This document shows, piece after piece, positions 36,415 to 47,446 of a DNA stretch of 64,000 bases (position 1 is the first letter of the stretch; the number at the start of each line of letters is the position of its first letter). Origin of the DNA: Linum tenue (Eukaryota > Streptophyta > Magnoliopsida > Malpighiales > Linaceae); contig CAMGYJ010000008.1 in NCBI GenBank assembly GCA_946122785.1, forward strand, positions 4,985,742-5,049,741, read 5' to 3'. The translations under genes were made by a program, and so were the position numbers. The notes beneath the pieces were generated by a model, which ran no database searches, had not been told where the DNA came from, and was given only the letters and a program-made list of their open reading frames with translations.

Positions 36415-37780
36415 TCTGGCCAAGAAGAAACTGAGAGTGGCAATCAACAGTTCCACCAAGTCAGAATCCAACACAATGATAGCAAAAGCTAAATCATACC
36501 GATGACAGGGAATATCACTAAGCACGCCAAGATACAAATCTTTCACTAAATATAAACGCAGCAGTACTTTGGATGAGTAACAATCTTCGGATTCTACGAA
36601 CCAAGAGCAAGTTTCAGAGTCCTAATTAGTTCTACCACAAGGAACACAGCACAGAGATAAACCATTCAGCCACAAAGCAAAGACTTTGCATCTTTAAGAG
36701 TCTAAGGGAAACGAAATACAGAAGGAAGGGAAGGAAAGCACTGTAGTTTGGATTCCAATTCAAACCCCGGTTCAGAGAATGTCAGAGGCAAATAAATTGA
36801 GCTGGTAACCACAGAAAGAATAATAATCTACCTTGTTTCTCTTTCAGGGAGTCACTTCAATCGTTAGCCGGGAAAAACTCGTTCGGCAACCGCCCCCTAC
36901 GATTTTGCTGAAAGGCGGCGGCGCGTATAAGCACAGACATGAGACAGCAGCTAAAACCCGGTCGTCCGCCGCCGTCGAGATGAGGAGTCTAATGTTCAAC
37001 AAATAGCAGACAGGGGAGGAGGGAAAGCGATCAAAGGAAGAGTTGCAACGGCGGCCGAGAACGGCGAGCAACTCCGACTGAAACTTTCGGGGGGGCGAAG
37101 ACGTTTTCGCTCTCGCGCTGGTTATGGCGGAAGCTGAAGGCTTTCCCTTCAAGTGACTCCAGAGTCCAGACCTTGCGAGAAACTGGCCGCGCTTTTGGTG
37201 CGCTCTTCTTTTGTTAGTTAATGACTTCTTGGGTCATTTTTCTCGATGGTTTACCAAATTACATCCTTGTATTATGAAATTTTAACAAACAAGTTCTCAT
37301 ATTGCTACTACTTTTATTCATTCGTTACTAACGAGGTTCGTCACATTTGATAAACACATCATCCCAAATCACAAGTTGCACAAGCCAAGAAATTCGTCAT
37401 TGAGAGAGAATACAAAAGGATCGTACTTGAATTATCCACTCTTCTCCGAATAAACTCAAACGATAAACTAATGCCCTTCTTCAAGCAATCAAAAAGATTC
37501 ACTCCATTCAGAGTCACCATTGTCAAATGCTTCGTAAGAAACGAGAGATAAAATTCAAGAGTCGAGTTGATGCACAAAACATAAAATTTTGATTCCTAAC
37601 TGGTATGGAAGAGCATCAATCAACCTTATCATGGAACTCCTACATAAGTTATGTCATGTGGTGTTTCCTCCTTCCAAAAAGGGCTACAAGGAAAAACAGT
37701 CCGGTATCTCTGTGAAATTTTCTTTTTAAGTGGAGCCAATAACGAAGACTTTTTATCCACTTGCGTCATGTAAAGAGGGC
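36415..37780. promoter_or_regulatory. ESF2-like 5' leader intron and promoter; intergenic to the PPR gene
   Basis: 36415-36840 looks like an intron in the 5' leader. GC-rich DNA at 36885-37190 is likely the first untranslated exon and core promoter (a 102-codon frame there lacks family similarity). The rest, to the PPR gene's 3' end, is AT-rich with no gene seen. Confidence 0.45.
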
Positions 37781-40700
37781 CTATGCTTGGTTGGCTTCCG
37801 TTACTGAAGAGGATTTCTGCTCCATTTCTGGCTCGGCAGTTCTCGGAGGCCTATTCGTCGTAACCGCTGGTCTTGGCCCGAATTTGACAAGCAGATTGTC
37901 ATAAGTACGAGAAACGAGCAGCAGCCTAGCATCATCTTCAGGTATATCCCGTTTCTGAAAGGGGGGAAAGAACAGTAAGAAGATGAAGCAGCACAGAGGA
38001 AAGTAGTTATGCAATGGAAAGATTGATTTGGCAATGCATCATAATACACGAGAGAGAATAGCAAGAGAGAAGACCAACCTTCAAGCCTTTGTAGTATGCT
38101 TCCACGGCAGGGAAGGTGGGTATCATGTTACGAGCTTGCATCAAGTCCCATATGTAATTGGCAGTCGTGTACCCACCGGTCTGCAAAAGGAATTCATTTG
38201 AAGGTAAGAAGCCGATTTGATGAGTCGGAATGGTGTAGATAGCGTTGCAATTACCTCTTCACCAGCTGCTACAAGAAGGAGATCGCTTCCGATTTTGGGA
38301 TTCAAGAAGTAATTCTTCTCGGTCAGTTTTACCTGCATTTTCCAACCAAGCATGGGGTGTGAGTGAAATTCGTAACATCGACAAAAACTAGCAAGCAAGA
38401 ATAAAGCGATTTATGTACCAGTGTGTCTTGTGCAAGTTGCATTCCCTTGGGAGTATATCCTACCATGGCTCCCTCTATAAGAGTCTACACAATCAAAATC
38501 CAGAGAGAAAAAATCAAGGCTTAATGATGCTTGCACCATGACATAGAAGGCTTCCGCAGCGGGAGGATTAAAAATAAGAGGACAGGGAATACAAAGAAAA
38601 TATAACTAATAATGATAGGAACATGAATATAAGCAACAAGTTCAGATGCTCTTGCACTGCTATCCAATTCCTACAGTTTCCTATCTTCCCACAAGGAAAT
38701 CAAAACCGAAGCTTGTCTTCATCGGAATGTCCACACTTTGTTTCTAAATAAGCTATTGAAATTGTCCCAGAAATAGTAAGGAAAAACAGTGAAGATCCAT
38801 ACTAAGGGAGATATGACAAAGCGCTCCTTGTGTTATAGGTACTACATGTATTGAAACTCACCAAATAGAGCTCCATCATATTAGGTTTGCCAGAATTCAT
38901 GTACTCTTCAAAGATAGCAAGACCACGATCCAGATCGCCACATTGTAGATGGCACCTAGAATTAAAAAAGAAGGAACGTTTTTCCAAAATGAAAAGAAAG
39001 GAGCAAACAAGATATTTACATTCAGCTGGTAGACAAACTAAATGAAAGTGCACTTCACTTCAGCTAACCAGTATATGGTTCTAACGTATGAGTTAATATA
39101 CCTGATTTCCTATAAACAAACTTACCTCATTGTTTGCATTAGAATGAAGACATCAGGAGATTCTCTGTCCTTCTGAAGCATCTCCAACAAAACTTCCGTA
39201 GCCTATGAGGACCGAATCGAAAATATCAAGTGAAAGAAGCTCGTGAAAGTTTGGTTTTGGCTTAGTTACTGAAAGAATATTATGGTGTATTTGCAGACGT
39301 GGGATATATACCTGTACATCTTTCAGTTCTGCACAAGCATGGAGTGCAACATGATACACAGTTAGTTTCTTGTTCAAGAACCCTCCACGCCGATGAATGT
39401 ATTCAGCTGTTGGCAAATTATATAACTCCTCTTCAGATACACCCCTCGCCACATTTTCAGCAGCATAAGTTGCTCCATCAACCGATGACCATCCCTTTGA
39501 TTGCTCGACTAACTCAATAATCTGCCATTGAGAGGAAAGACATTCAATTAAAATAGTTACAGACATCATAAAGAGAGAGGCAATTGTGGATGACAAAAAA
39601 TTACTACAACTACCTTGCTGGCTGTATCATCTCCACGAGGTGTCTTGTTAAGATGAGCAGTTATTAGTCCTGCATAGCAGAATTTGTTCAAGCCAGCGCC
39701 AGCTGCAGTCATATCACGGACAATTGCATACCTATACCATGTAAAATAAATAGAATTGTGCTTATGAAGTATGAACCTTGATACAAGCTTTTCAACTACT
39801 GCTCAGCCCATCAAATTATTGGGACGAGAGTTTACTAATCAAATATCATTTCAACAACTTTGCTAGTGGATTGGCCCATATACAACAAACTGCAGCAAAG
39901 AAGCACCAAGTAAATTACTAACCTTACAAACTAAGCATCAGTGAAATGGAGATATCAAACAAATTGGAAAGAGAGATCCTCGTGCTAACATAAGGAAAGA
40001 ATTACATACACACGATCTAGCCGGCCAGTTGCTGCACAGGCATTGAGTAGACACACAAAGGTTTGTCCATTTGGCTTCACTTCGGATCTCTTCATTTCTT
40101 CTAAAATCTTCATCAAAGATATGGGTAAAATGATTCGGAAAATGTCAAATACAGCCCAAGCAATGGCTAGTGAGCATAAAAAGGGTACAAAAAGGTTAAT
40201 AGGCCTTGCTAGAAAACTCACAACAGCATCAACCAACCTGAATTGCTTGGTCAGAGTTCTTGCACTTGCCACACATCGAAATTAAGAAATTGTACACCGC
40301 TACCTACAACATAGAAAATCGTAACATCCAATCAGTCAAAGAAATGAAACAATGCCGCGTTCTACTCCAACATATCAGGGTGGGCTAATACAGGTTCACC
40401 TAACTAACCATCATGACATTTAGTATCAGTTCAAGCTCCAAACTTCAAGGCAAGTATTATGAAACGATAAACAATGAGATAAGATCATCTAGAGAAGATG
40501 TAGAAAACCTACATCGGGAACCAAGCCCATAGCTTTCATTTCATCTCTGAAGTAGAAAGCATCCTGCAAGCGAGCACTTTTCATGGTTCCAACAATCAAA
40601 GAATGGAAGACATCTCGACCCGGCTGCACTCCATCCAGCACCATATCATCGTAGACATCTCTCAACAAATAACCCCTTCAGAAAAAAAGGAAATAAATTT

Positions 40701-41037
40701 CTCACAATGATTCAATTCCCAACAGACTGATTCAGACACGAAAAAATAAGGGGGAGGAGGAGGAGCAAGGGAAAACCTCCGCTGAGAAGTGAGGGAAGCA
40801 ACGACGGTGTTGTATTCGGAGACATTATTGGCATAATTCCGCTTGGCGTATTCCTCCGTAGAAGCGGCTGCGGCGAAGTACCGGCGGCCCAGAGCTCGGA
40901 TGACCGCCGGCCGGGCACCTGCGGGGGTACACAACATTGGAGATCAGTACTAGACGGAATGACGGAACGAAAAAACGTAGCTTTTATCGGATTTAGTGCA
41001 AGGGTGTACCGAGAATGGAACGAAGGGGGAATTTCAT
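37781..41037 (-). CDS. Pentatricopeptide repeat protein, At4g35850-like, probably mitochondrial, thirteen exons
   Basis: Exons: 41037-41010, 40918-40777, 40675-40509, 40299-40238, 40107-40010, 39731-39614, 39521-39312, 39202-39126, 38955-38862, 38484-38419, 38332-38255, 38180-38079, 37954-37781; all phases agree and give about 471 residues. The N-terminus (MKFPLRSIL then RPAVIRALGRRYFAAAAST) is Arg/Ala-rich and acid-poor, as in mitochondrial presequences. PPR helices are visible: SEYNTVVASLTS, GRDVFHSLIVGTMKSARLQDA, VYNFLISMCGKCKNSDQAI, NGQTFVCLLNACAATGRLDRV, VYHVALHACAELKDVQATEV. The multi-exon structure is unusual for the PPR family, most of which is intronless, but fits this subgroup. RNA target unknown. 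Confidence 0.9.
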
Positions 41038-42533
41038 GGATGGAAGAGCGGTGTCAGCTGAGCTCTGAGTAGGGTTCTAGTCGTCGGAGCTAGAAAGTAA
41101 AAACCTTTCTCGTTTTCCAGAGAGTGAAAGGACGTGGAACTGGGAACAAAAGTGATAGTCGTATCTACCATCTACAATGTACATCCCCAATGTTTTACGG
41201 TAAGTCATTTTAGCCCTCTTAACTTCACTCAACTCTATACTAAGACGCACTAGAATGCCTATATTTCTGTGCTACCATTTCAATTTCAAAATATTTTGCT
41301 TGTTGTTAAAAAATGTGTGTGCTTAACCTTACAGTTAAATGTGCCTGAACACTGGACAATTCCAAAATATATTGTTTAAGAGTTTTGAAGCAAGTAAAAT
41401 ATCAAGATTATGGTAATAAAGTAAGGCAACATCTAAGTGTAATATGGTGAAGCTAGTCAATAGTTAATACATGTCAAAGGAAAAATTAAAATCAATTTTT
41501 GAACCGTGAGTTTGTTACAATATCGACATATATCAACTTTCGAATTAACTTGATTCCCAATTAGTAATTAAATATCTAAAATAATATAAGATGGTTTGAA
41601 TCGAAGATACATATTAGGGTTTTATAGTTTAACATGAACACTGGAGTAGGAGGACTAAACTTATTTTTTTTACCATTAAATTACTCGTTATTCACTAAAG
41701 CTTAATATAGTTTCGCTGTAAAATCAAATTAACAATTTGGTCATAGTTTCGCTATAAATATTAATATATTTTCTTAAAACCGAATAAATCTTTCACGGTT
41801 CTACACTGTTACATTCGACGTTAAAATCATTTACGGTAATTAAAATAGTTAGTGTAGTGTTAACAGTAATCATTTCCAAATTAATACTCATTAAGGAATT
41901 AGACATTCCTTAACTAACATTGTTTCCAAACCAATGTTGATTGATTGCTCTCCCCCTTTGATTAAGGAGTTGAGCAACCCTTTAATAGTAGCAACTTCCA
42001 TTTTCATTTTCTAAGCATTATTGGCACAAACGGCCCTTGCATCGGTAGCGACCCATATGGTTGACTACCGCGTTTTTATTACCACTGCACTGTAATATCC
42101 TATCTATTACGATCTATCTATGGCAAAAAAAAAAAAAAAACATGTAAACCATTGTTTTCGTATGTATTACAGGGTTTACTATCATATCTCCAGGGTAATA
42201 ACCAAGTCCAACCCAGCTCCACGTTTTGCAAGAATTTGAACCAAACCGTCCTTCCATCTTCCCCATCTCTTCAATCTCCACAAGCCACTCTCCCACTTTC
42301 CAGTTAAACAAAAAAAAAATAAAAAATACAAAGCCATTCTCCAATCTCCACTCACTTCCGTCCATCACCATCACATCCATTTTGAAAAGGGTAAAACATT
42401 TTGAAAAGCTACAGCTCCCCTGTTTTTCTCACTGTTCTTCCCTCTCTTGTCCACCATTCTGGTCCTCTGATCTCAAAGCTCAACCAAAAATAGAAATAAA
42501 CCAGACGGACCGATCGCTACCACTGCCACAACC
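41038..42533. other. AT-rich intergenic region
   Basis: No gene seen. Poly-A run near 42124-42140. The last 300 bp, with CT-rich tracts, are probably the B3-A promoter and leader. Confidence 0.45.
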
Positions 42534-44515
42534 ATGACCGTTCCTCAAGTGAAGAAAGAGCAGGTTTTTCTCTTTCTTTCAACACTACTACGCTATAGGC
42601 TCTGCATATTTGAAGCTTTGAGCCTGACTTCTCCGTTGTTCAGTTGCAGGAGAAGAAGGGTAGGCCAGGGAAGGTGAAGGTTTCGTCCTCTAACAAACAG
42701 GTGAGAAACCCACCCACCCACCCACCTTCTCTTCTCCTCTTTCTCTCTTCTCACCACTCTTTGCTCTATTGTGCTTCCGTTTGGTGATTCGTCAATGCGC
42801 TTTTTGAGATTCTTTTTGGTTGCTTCCGGCAAGCTGTATTTTCATCATTGAAATGAGCTGCCTCGTCCCAACAAAGCCAAAGTTCATCGTCATTACTATA
42901 ATCAACTGGCTGTAGTGGGTTCTGAGATTCTAACTTCTTAGTCAAAATTTCATTAATCAGCTATTGGGTACTAGACTACTAGCACCTTTTGTTTGAAGGA
43001 ATATCACTTTGGGGTTTGAGTGCAGAAGTAGTAAAATGGGTTTTTGAAAAGGCATATTCTTGGCCATTTGCTATATACTTTTGGAAAGTTTGTAACTAGT
43101 GAAAGATTAAGGATACAAAGGTAAGCGATGTGATGCAACCTTTTCTTCCCCATTTTCGGCTATGAAGGCTCTCAGTCCGTTGTATGATAGTGAGCTGATG
43201 AAGAAGAGAGAACACACTCATTCTTAACTCAAAGTGGGCATTCTACTTTCTTTGAGCACATGAAATTCGAAAATAATTTACTATTGATGCTTATGACAGG
43301 AAAGAGGGATTGTTCCAACCAAGTCTGGCTTCAAGAGGGCGACAAGCGAAAGTGTGTATGTTAATGGCGAAGTGAAGAATGCTGTAATGAAGAGAGCTCA
43401 GGAGATAGAAGCCAGTCTACCAAGAAACTTCCCTACCATGATAAAGATTATGCTCCCTTCTCAAATCTCGGGTGGGTTTTGGCTGGTAAGTGAGTGCTAT
43501 CAAAGTTTGACATATCATAATGCTACAAATTTTGACATGGGTAAACCTTACACCGGATGCTTGGCATTGCTCCAGGGTCTTTGCAAAAAGTTCTGCGTCA
43601 AGCATTTGGGTGAAAAGGACTTCATAATGGACTTGGAAGATGAGGATGGCAAAGTCTCTCGAGTGAATTGTCTAGTCAGAAATGCTGGACTTAGCGGGGG
43701 ATGGAAAAAGTTCTCAACCGATCACAAATTGGTTAAAGGAGATGTCGTAGTTTTCCAGTTGGTTAAGGCAAACAAGTTCATGGTAACTTGGTTTGAACTT
43801 ATTTGATTAAATTTCTTGGCTTAAAGTTTCAGTTCCTTCTACCCAAAGTTAAAGAGTTCATCAGATCAGCACATTTTGACTCCCTTTTGCCACTTATGTA
43901 GGTCTACATTGTGAGGGCAAGTGATTTCGAGGAAAATGATGTTGCTCTTGGCCTTCTGAAACTGGAGACTAGTTTGGAAGAGAAATCTAGCTCAGGTGAA
44001 GTGGAGGGTGGTGCTCTTGACCTTATGGAGCTGGATGGTGTTTTGGAAAAGAAATCTGGTAAGCTTCTTTTTCCCAACCCAAGCAAATTACTTGTTGAAG
44101 TGGCTGAAACTGGGTAGAAGGAGAATGTGGTGAATTTCATTCATACTTGTAGTAAAAGCTTGTTCCTTTTATTTCCTCCAGCTCATGCAAAGGATCTGAG
44201 CAGAAGTGTCAAAGCAACTGTCATGAAGACTGTTGATGATTCTGATATTTCGTCCGATGATAACTATGAACCAGAAGAATCCGATAATGGAAGTGATGAA
44301 GGTTTTGGATTGAGGGTTACTATTTGCCGCCCGTCTCATTACTATTTGCCGCCCGTAAATTAAACTAAAATGACATTTTTACCCTTTGTTCATTTTTTAT
44401 AAAACAAACTCCATTCCACCACTACTGTCGCCGGCGCCAATCCACCACCGCCGCCAAATCGCCGACGTCGCCACCACCTCCAGATTACTACCGCGGCCAG
44501 AACCAAATCACCACA

Positions 44516-44588
44516 GCCGGCGGGAGGCCCCGTCCGACGCCGGCGGGAGGACCCCGTCCGACGCCGGCGGGAGGACCCCGTCCGACGC
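44516..44588. repeat. 24-bp GC-rich tandem repeat, three copies (left arm of the MULE)
   Basis: Unit reads roughly GCCGGCGGGAGGACCCCGTC plus CGAC. The first copy has one base less. Shares GACCCCGTCCG with the complement of the right-arm repeat. Confidence 0.85.
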
Positions 44589-45164
44589 CAGCGAGCGGAC
44601 CGTGCATTAGCGACGGTTTCAAAACCGTCACAAAATTCGTCGCTAAATGATAATAATTATTTAACTCAATCTTCTATTTTTTTTAATATTATATCATGCT
44701 AATAATTATATGTATGTTTATTAATTATATTTATGAATTAGAAAAACTAAAAATTATTCATAAGAAAAAAAGTTAAATTATAAAAAATATTGTACAAACT
44801 AATTCATACTTATTTTATAATTATGTATGTTTTATAAAACTTCCAAGGAATCGAGGCACGAAGAGGGCTCTTTGCGGCTCGGGGAAGGTCGGGCAAAAAC
44901 ATCTTTTACAAATTACTAGAGTCACCGACATGAAAAAATATTGAAACTTTCATCGATCTCTTAAAATGTGGATACAAATGTGTTGGAATCGATTGTTTAT
45001 CAATCGGACATTCCCGACAAAAAGAGATGAATAGTGCCAAAACTTTCATCGAGGTGTTTTTAGGGCTCTGAGGGTGGTAACTAGGATTTTCTTGAGTCGA
45101 GTTGAGTCGAGTTGATTCTTATTGTTGTTATCCGTCATCTTGGGTGAGATTATTTCAACTGTGG

Positions 45165-45480
45165 TCAAACCCTAATTGGAATCAAACCCTAATTAAGTCA
45201 AACCCTAATTCCCTCAAACAACTATGGTCAAAATAATATATAATTTAGTCAAACCCTAATTCGGGTCAAACCCTAATTAAATCAAACCCTAATTATATCA
45301 GACCTTAATTCGGGCCAAATCCTAATTAAATCAAACCTTAATTCAGGTCAAACCCTAATTCGGGTGAAACCCTAATTAAGTCAAACCCTAATTTCCTCAA
45401 CGTGGTCAAATAATATATAATTTAGTCAAACCCTAATTCGGGTCAAACCCTAATTAAGTCAAACCCTAATTCCCTTAACC
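45165..45480. repeat. Cluster of telobox-like AAACCCTAA motifs in the MULE
   Basis: About twelve exact AAACCCTAA and several one-mismatch versions, spaced about 18-25 bp, in the pattern GTCAAACCCTAATT[CGGG/AA]. A larger duplication of about 180 bp (AATATATAATTTAGTC blocks near 45233 and 45412) organises them. It is not the perfect 7-base plant telomere repeat. Confidence 0.9.
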
Positions 45481-45632
45481 AATTGTGGTCAAATTAACAA
45501 TTATATACTAATTATTCAACTATCAATATTAAACTAATTAAGATACTAACAATTGTATTTAAAATAAATCTAATAAATATTTATTTGAACCGAACCATTC
45601 AAACCGAACCATAAACCCAATCAGATCGGTCC

Positions 45633-45752
45633 GACCAGACCGGGCGGACGGGGTCCGACCAGACCGGGCGGACGGGGTCCGACCAGACCGGGCGGACGGG
45701 GTCCGACCAGACCGGGCGGACGGGGTCCGACCAGACCGGGCGGACGGGGTCC
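45633..45752. repeat. 24-bp GC-rich tandem repeat, five copies (right arm of the MULE)
   Basis: Five perfect copies of a unit starting GACCAGACCGGGCGGACGGG and ending GTCC, followed by degenerate copies (CCGCTCCGGCCAGTCGGAC) and a poly-A run at about 45802. Confidence 0.95.
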
Positions 45753-46721
45753 GCTCCGGCCAGTCGGACCGCGTCCGCTCCGGCCAGTCGGACGGCGACT
45801 GAAAAAAAAAAAAAAAAAATCCCTCTTCCGCGCTTGGGAGGTTGGTGGCGGCGAGAGTGAGCGAGGAAGTCGGCGGCGGCGGAGGGAGGAGCCGGCGGCA
45901 GGAGGTTGGCAGGAGGGAGGAGTTGGCGGCGGCGGGAGGTCCGGCAGGAGGAGGGTCGTCGGCGGCGGGCGGTCGACAGGAGGAGGGAGGGTTGAAGGGG
46001 GCGGCAGCAGATGGGTTGAGGGTGGGATAGGGTTAAGGGCAAAATCGTCTTTTTTCTTCTAACTACGGGCGGCAAATAGTAAAACTGCGGGCGGCAAATA
46101 GCGATTCATTTTGGATTCGATGTCTTAGATGGAATAAGGATGTCTTCCGAATCAGCTGTTGATTTTCAGCAAGTAAAAAGCTTTGATGACTTCGACATTA
46201 TTGTGAACAGTTTGGTGATCAACTCCGAGCTCTCAAAGCACCTCCAGCACAAGTACTATGAACTATGCAGCAGCCAGAAGTTGTTCCTCCATGAACAAAT
46301 CCTCAATGGTCTCAACTGTAAGCTGATAGCGGGAGTAATCGCCGAGACCATTAACATTGCTGATGCCATAAGAGCTTCAAAGTTCAGCGGTGTGGGTAAT
46401 GATAACGGTCAGCAGAAGGAAGACTTTGTGACTTGGGAGAGCACATTGTTAGCTTTTCAGAAGCTGGGAATGAATGTGGAGTTCATACTCACCAGATTGA
46501 GGCAGCTCATGCGGCTCTGTGACAATGCCAATAGGTGTAAGAGGTTGAAGACTGAGAGAGTCGAGGTAGGCAAGGAGGTGAAGGTTCTGGAGGCGAAACT
46601 CGAGGAATCGGTTCGAAGAATGAGAAGGATTGATGAAGAGATCGAGAAGTTGGAAATTGACGATGTGGAGGATGTTGAGGTGAAGTTCAGAGAATTGGCT
46701 AAAGCTCCATGGTCAGTTTGA

Positions 46722-47446
46722 CTTGGTAGTAATTAGTAAAATAGGTTATTCATTTTGTTGCACAAGAGTTTGGAAAAGGAAGCTCTTGAACATGGTGCAT
46801 TGATTATTTTGTATGTAATGGCTAATTGATAGTCGAGCCTGGCCCCTTCAACAAATGAAGTTGGAGCTAATAGAAGTAAGGTTTTAGTTATCTAAGGAGA
46901 CTTGTGGTTTTGGTCGTAGGCTTGCTTTTGAAGATTAGAGTGTGATTAGCAGACATCTGATAATGGTCTAACTATGTTCTACACGTGTAGCAGCATCATT
47001 ATATGCATTTCATAACATAGAATATGCTCTCTTGTCAAGATCATCTTCCATGGTAACATTTCCATGTTTGAAGACCTAAGAAAGAGAGGCTTTCAACTCT
47101 CTAGCTTGGTTTATAGATTAGTCAAATGCTCTTGTTCCTTGCAATAAAAGGAAGGATTAGGATCCAGAAGCTCTTTATTTGGGACTGTGACCTGTGAGAG
47201 CTCAATCCTGTCCTGAGCTAACCCAATATGAAAGCCCAGCCCAACTTTTTTATTTATGAAGAAAGCCCAACCCAAAAGCACATGACTGTTTCATTTCTAC
47301 TTTCTGTTCTATTACTGTTCGTGTTCTATTCTCCTTCCCCTCTGGTTCTGAGCTTCGCTCTGCAACTGGAATTGCTACTGAAGAAAGAAGAACGAAGAAA
47401 GAGAGAATTGCTACGGGCGTTATCAAATTCTACTGCAACTAGGACC
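46722..47446. other. Spacer between B3-A and B3-B
   Basis: No gene seen. A frame upstream of and overlapping the B3-B start (from 47228) is leader sequence by comparison with the paralogues. TATA-like and CT-rich sequence near 47290-47350 may be the B3-B promoter/leader. Confidence 0.4.

Larger units (their letters stand above)
44312..46108. mobile_element. Non-autonomous MULE-like transposon inside B3-A
   Basis: Bounded by a perfect 9-bp target duplication TTTTGGATT at 44303-44311 and 46109-46117; 9 bp is the hallmark of Mutator-like elements. Inverted termini share TACTATTTGCCGCCCG-type sequence, present twice at each end (left near 44316 and 44340; right, complementary, near 46062 and 46086). 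No transposase is seen. Interior: 24-bp GC-rich repeats near both ends, an AT-rich middle, and an array of AAACCCTAA motifs (45165-45480). A plus-strand GTCGCTAA/TTAGCGAC palindromic segment lies at 44605-44648. Open frames in the GC-rich arms are low-complexity artefacts. Confidence 0.85.
42534..46721 (+). pseudogene. B3-A: B3-domain protein gene disrupted by a transposon in its last coding exon
   Basis: First of three tandem paralogues resembling plant B3 DNA-binding proteins of the At3g19184/Os01g0234100 type. Exons: 42534-42563, 42650-42700, 43300-43485, 43576-43782, 43902-44058, then 44182-44311 continuing at 46118-46721. The B3 domain spans exons 3-5 (SLPRNFPTMIKIMLPSQ, KKFCVKHLGEKDF, GGWKKFSTDHKLVKGD, VVVFQLVKANKFM, VYIVRAS). 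The C-terminal part (46140-46721, intact, ending TGA 46719-46721) is a helical domain with a coiled coil (KEVKVLEAKLEESVRRMRRI). A 1797-bp element sits between and reading into it meets a stop at 44361-44363, so the native transcript would lose the C-terminal domain. Removing the element plus one 9-base repeat restores phase with paralogues B and C. Only the insertion damages the gene. Confidence 0.9.

Noticed and set aside
36005..36505. Plus-strand frames rich in Ser, Phe and Leu
   Set aside because: They are the antisense of the Lys/Glu-rich exon of the ESF2-like gene.
45165..45480. Interstitial telomere left by chromosome fusion
   Set aside because: The motif is not the perfect 7-base plant telomere repeat, the spacing is 18-25 bp, and it lies inside a transposon with target duplications.
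45599..46075. 158-codon frame with VRPVWSDP repeats
   Set aside because: It is a translation of the 24-bp repeat and of GC-rich low-complexity DNA in the MULE, with no transposase-like motif.
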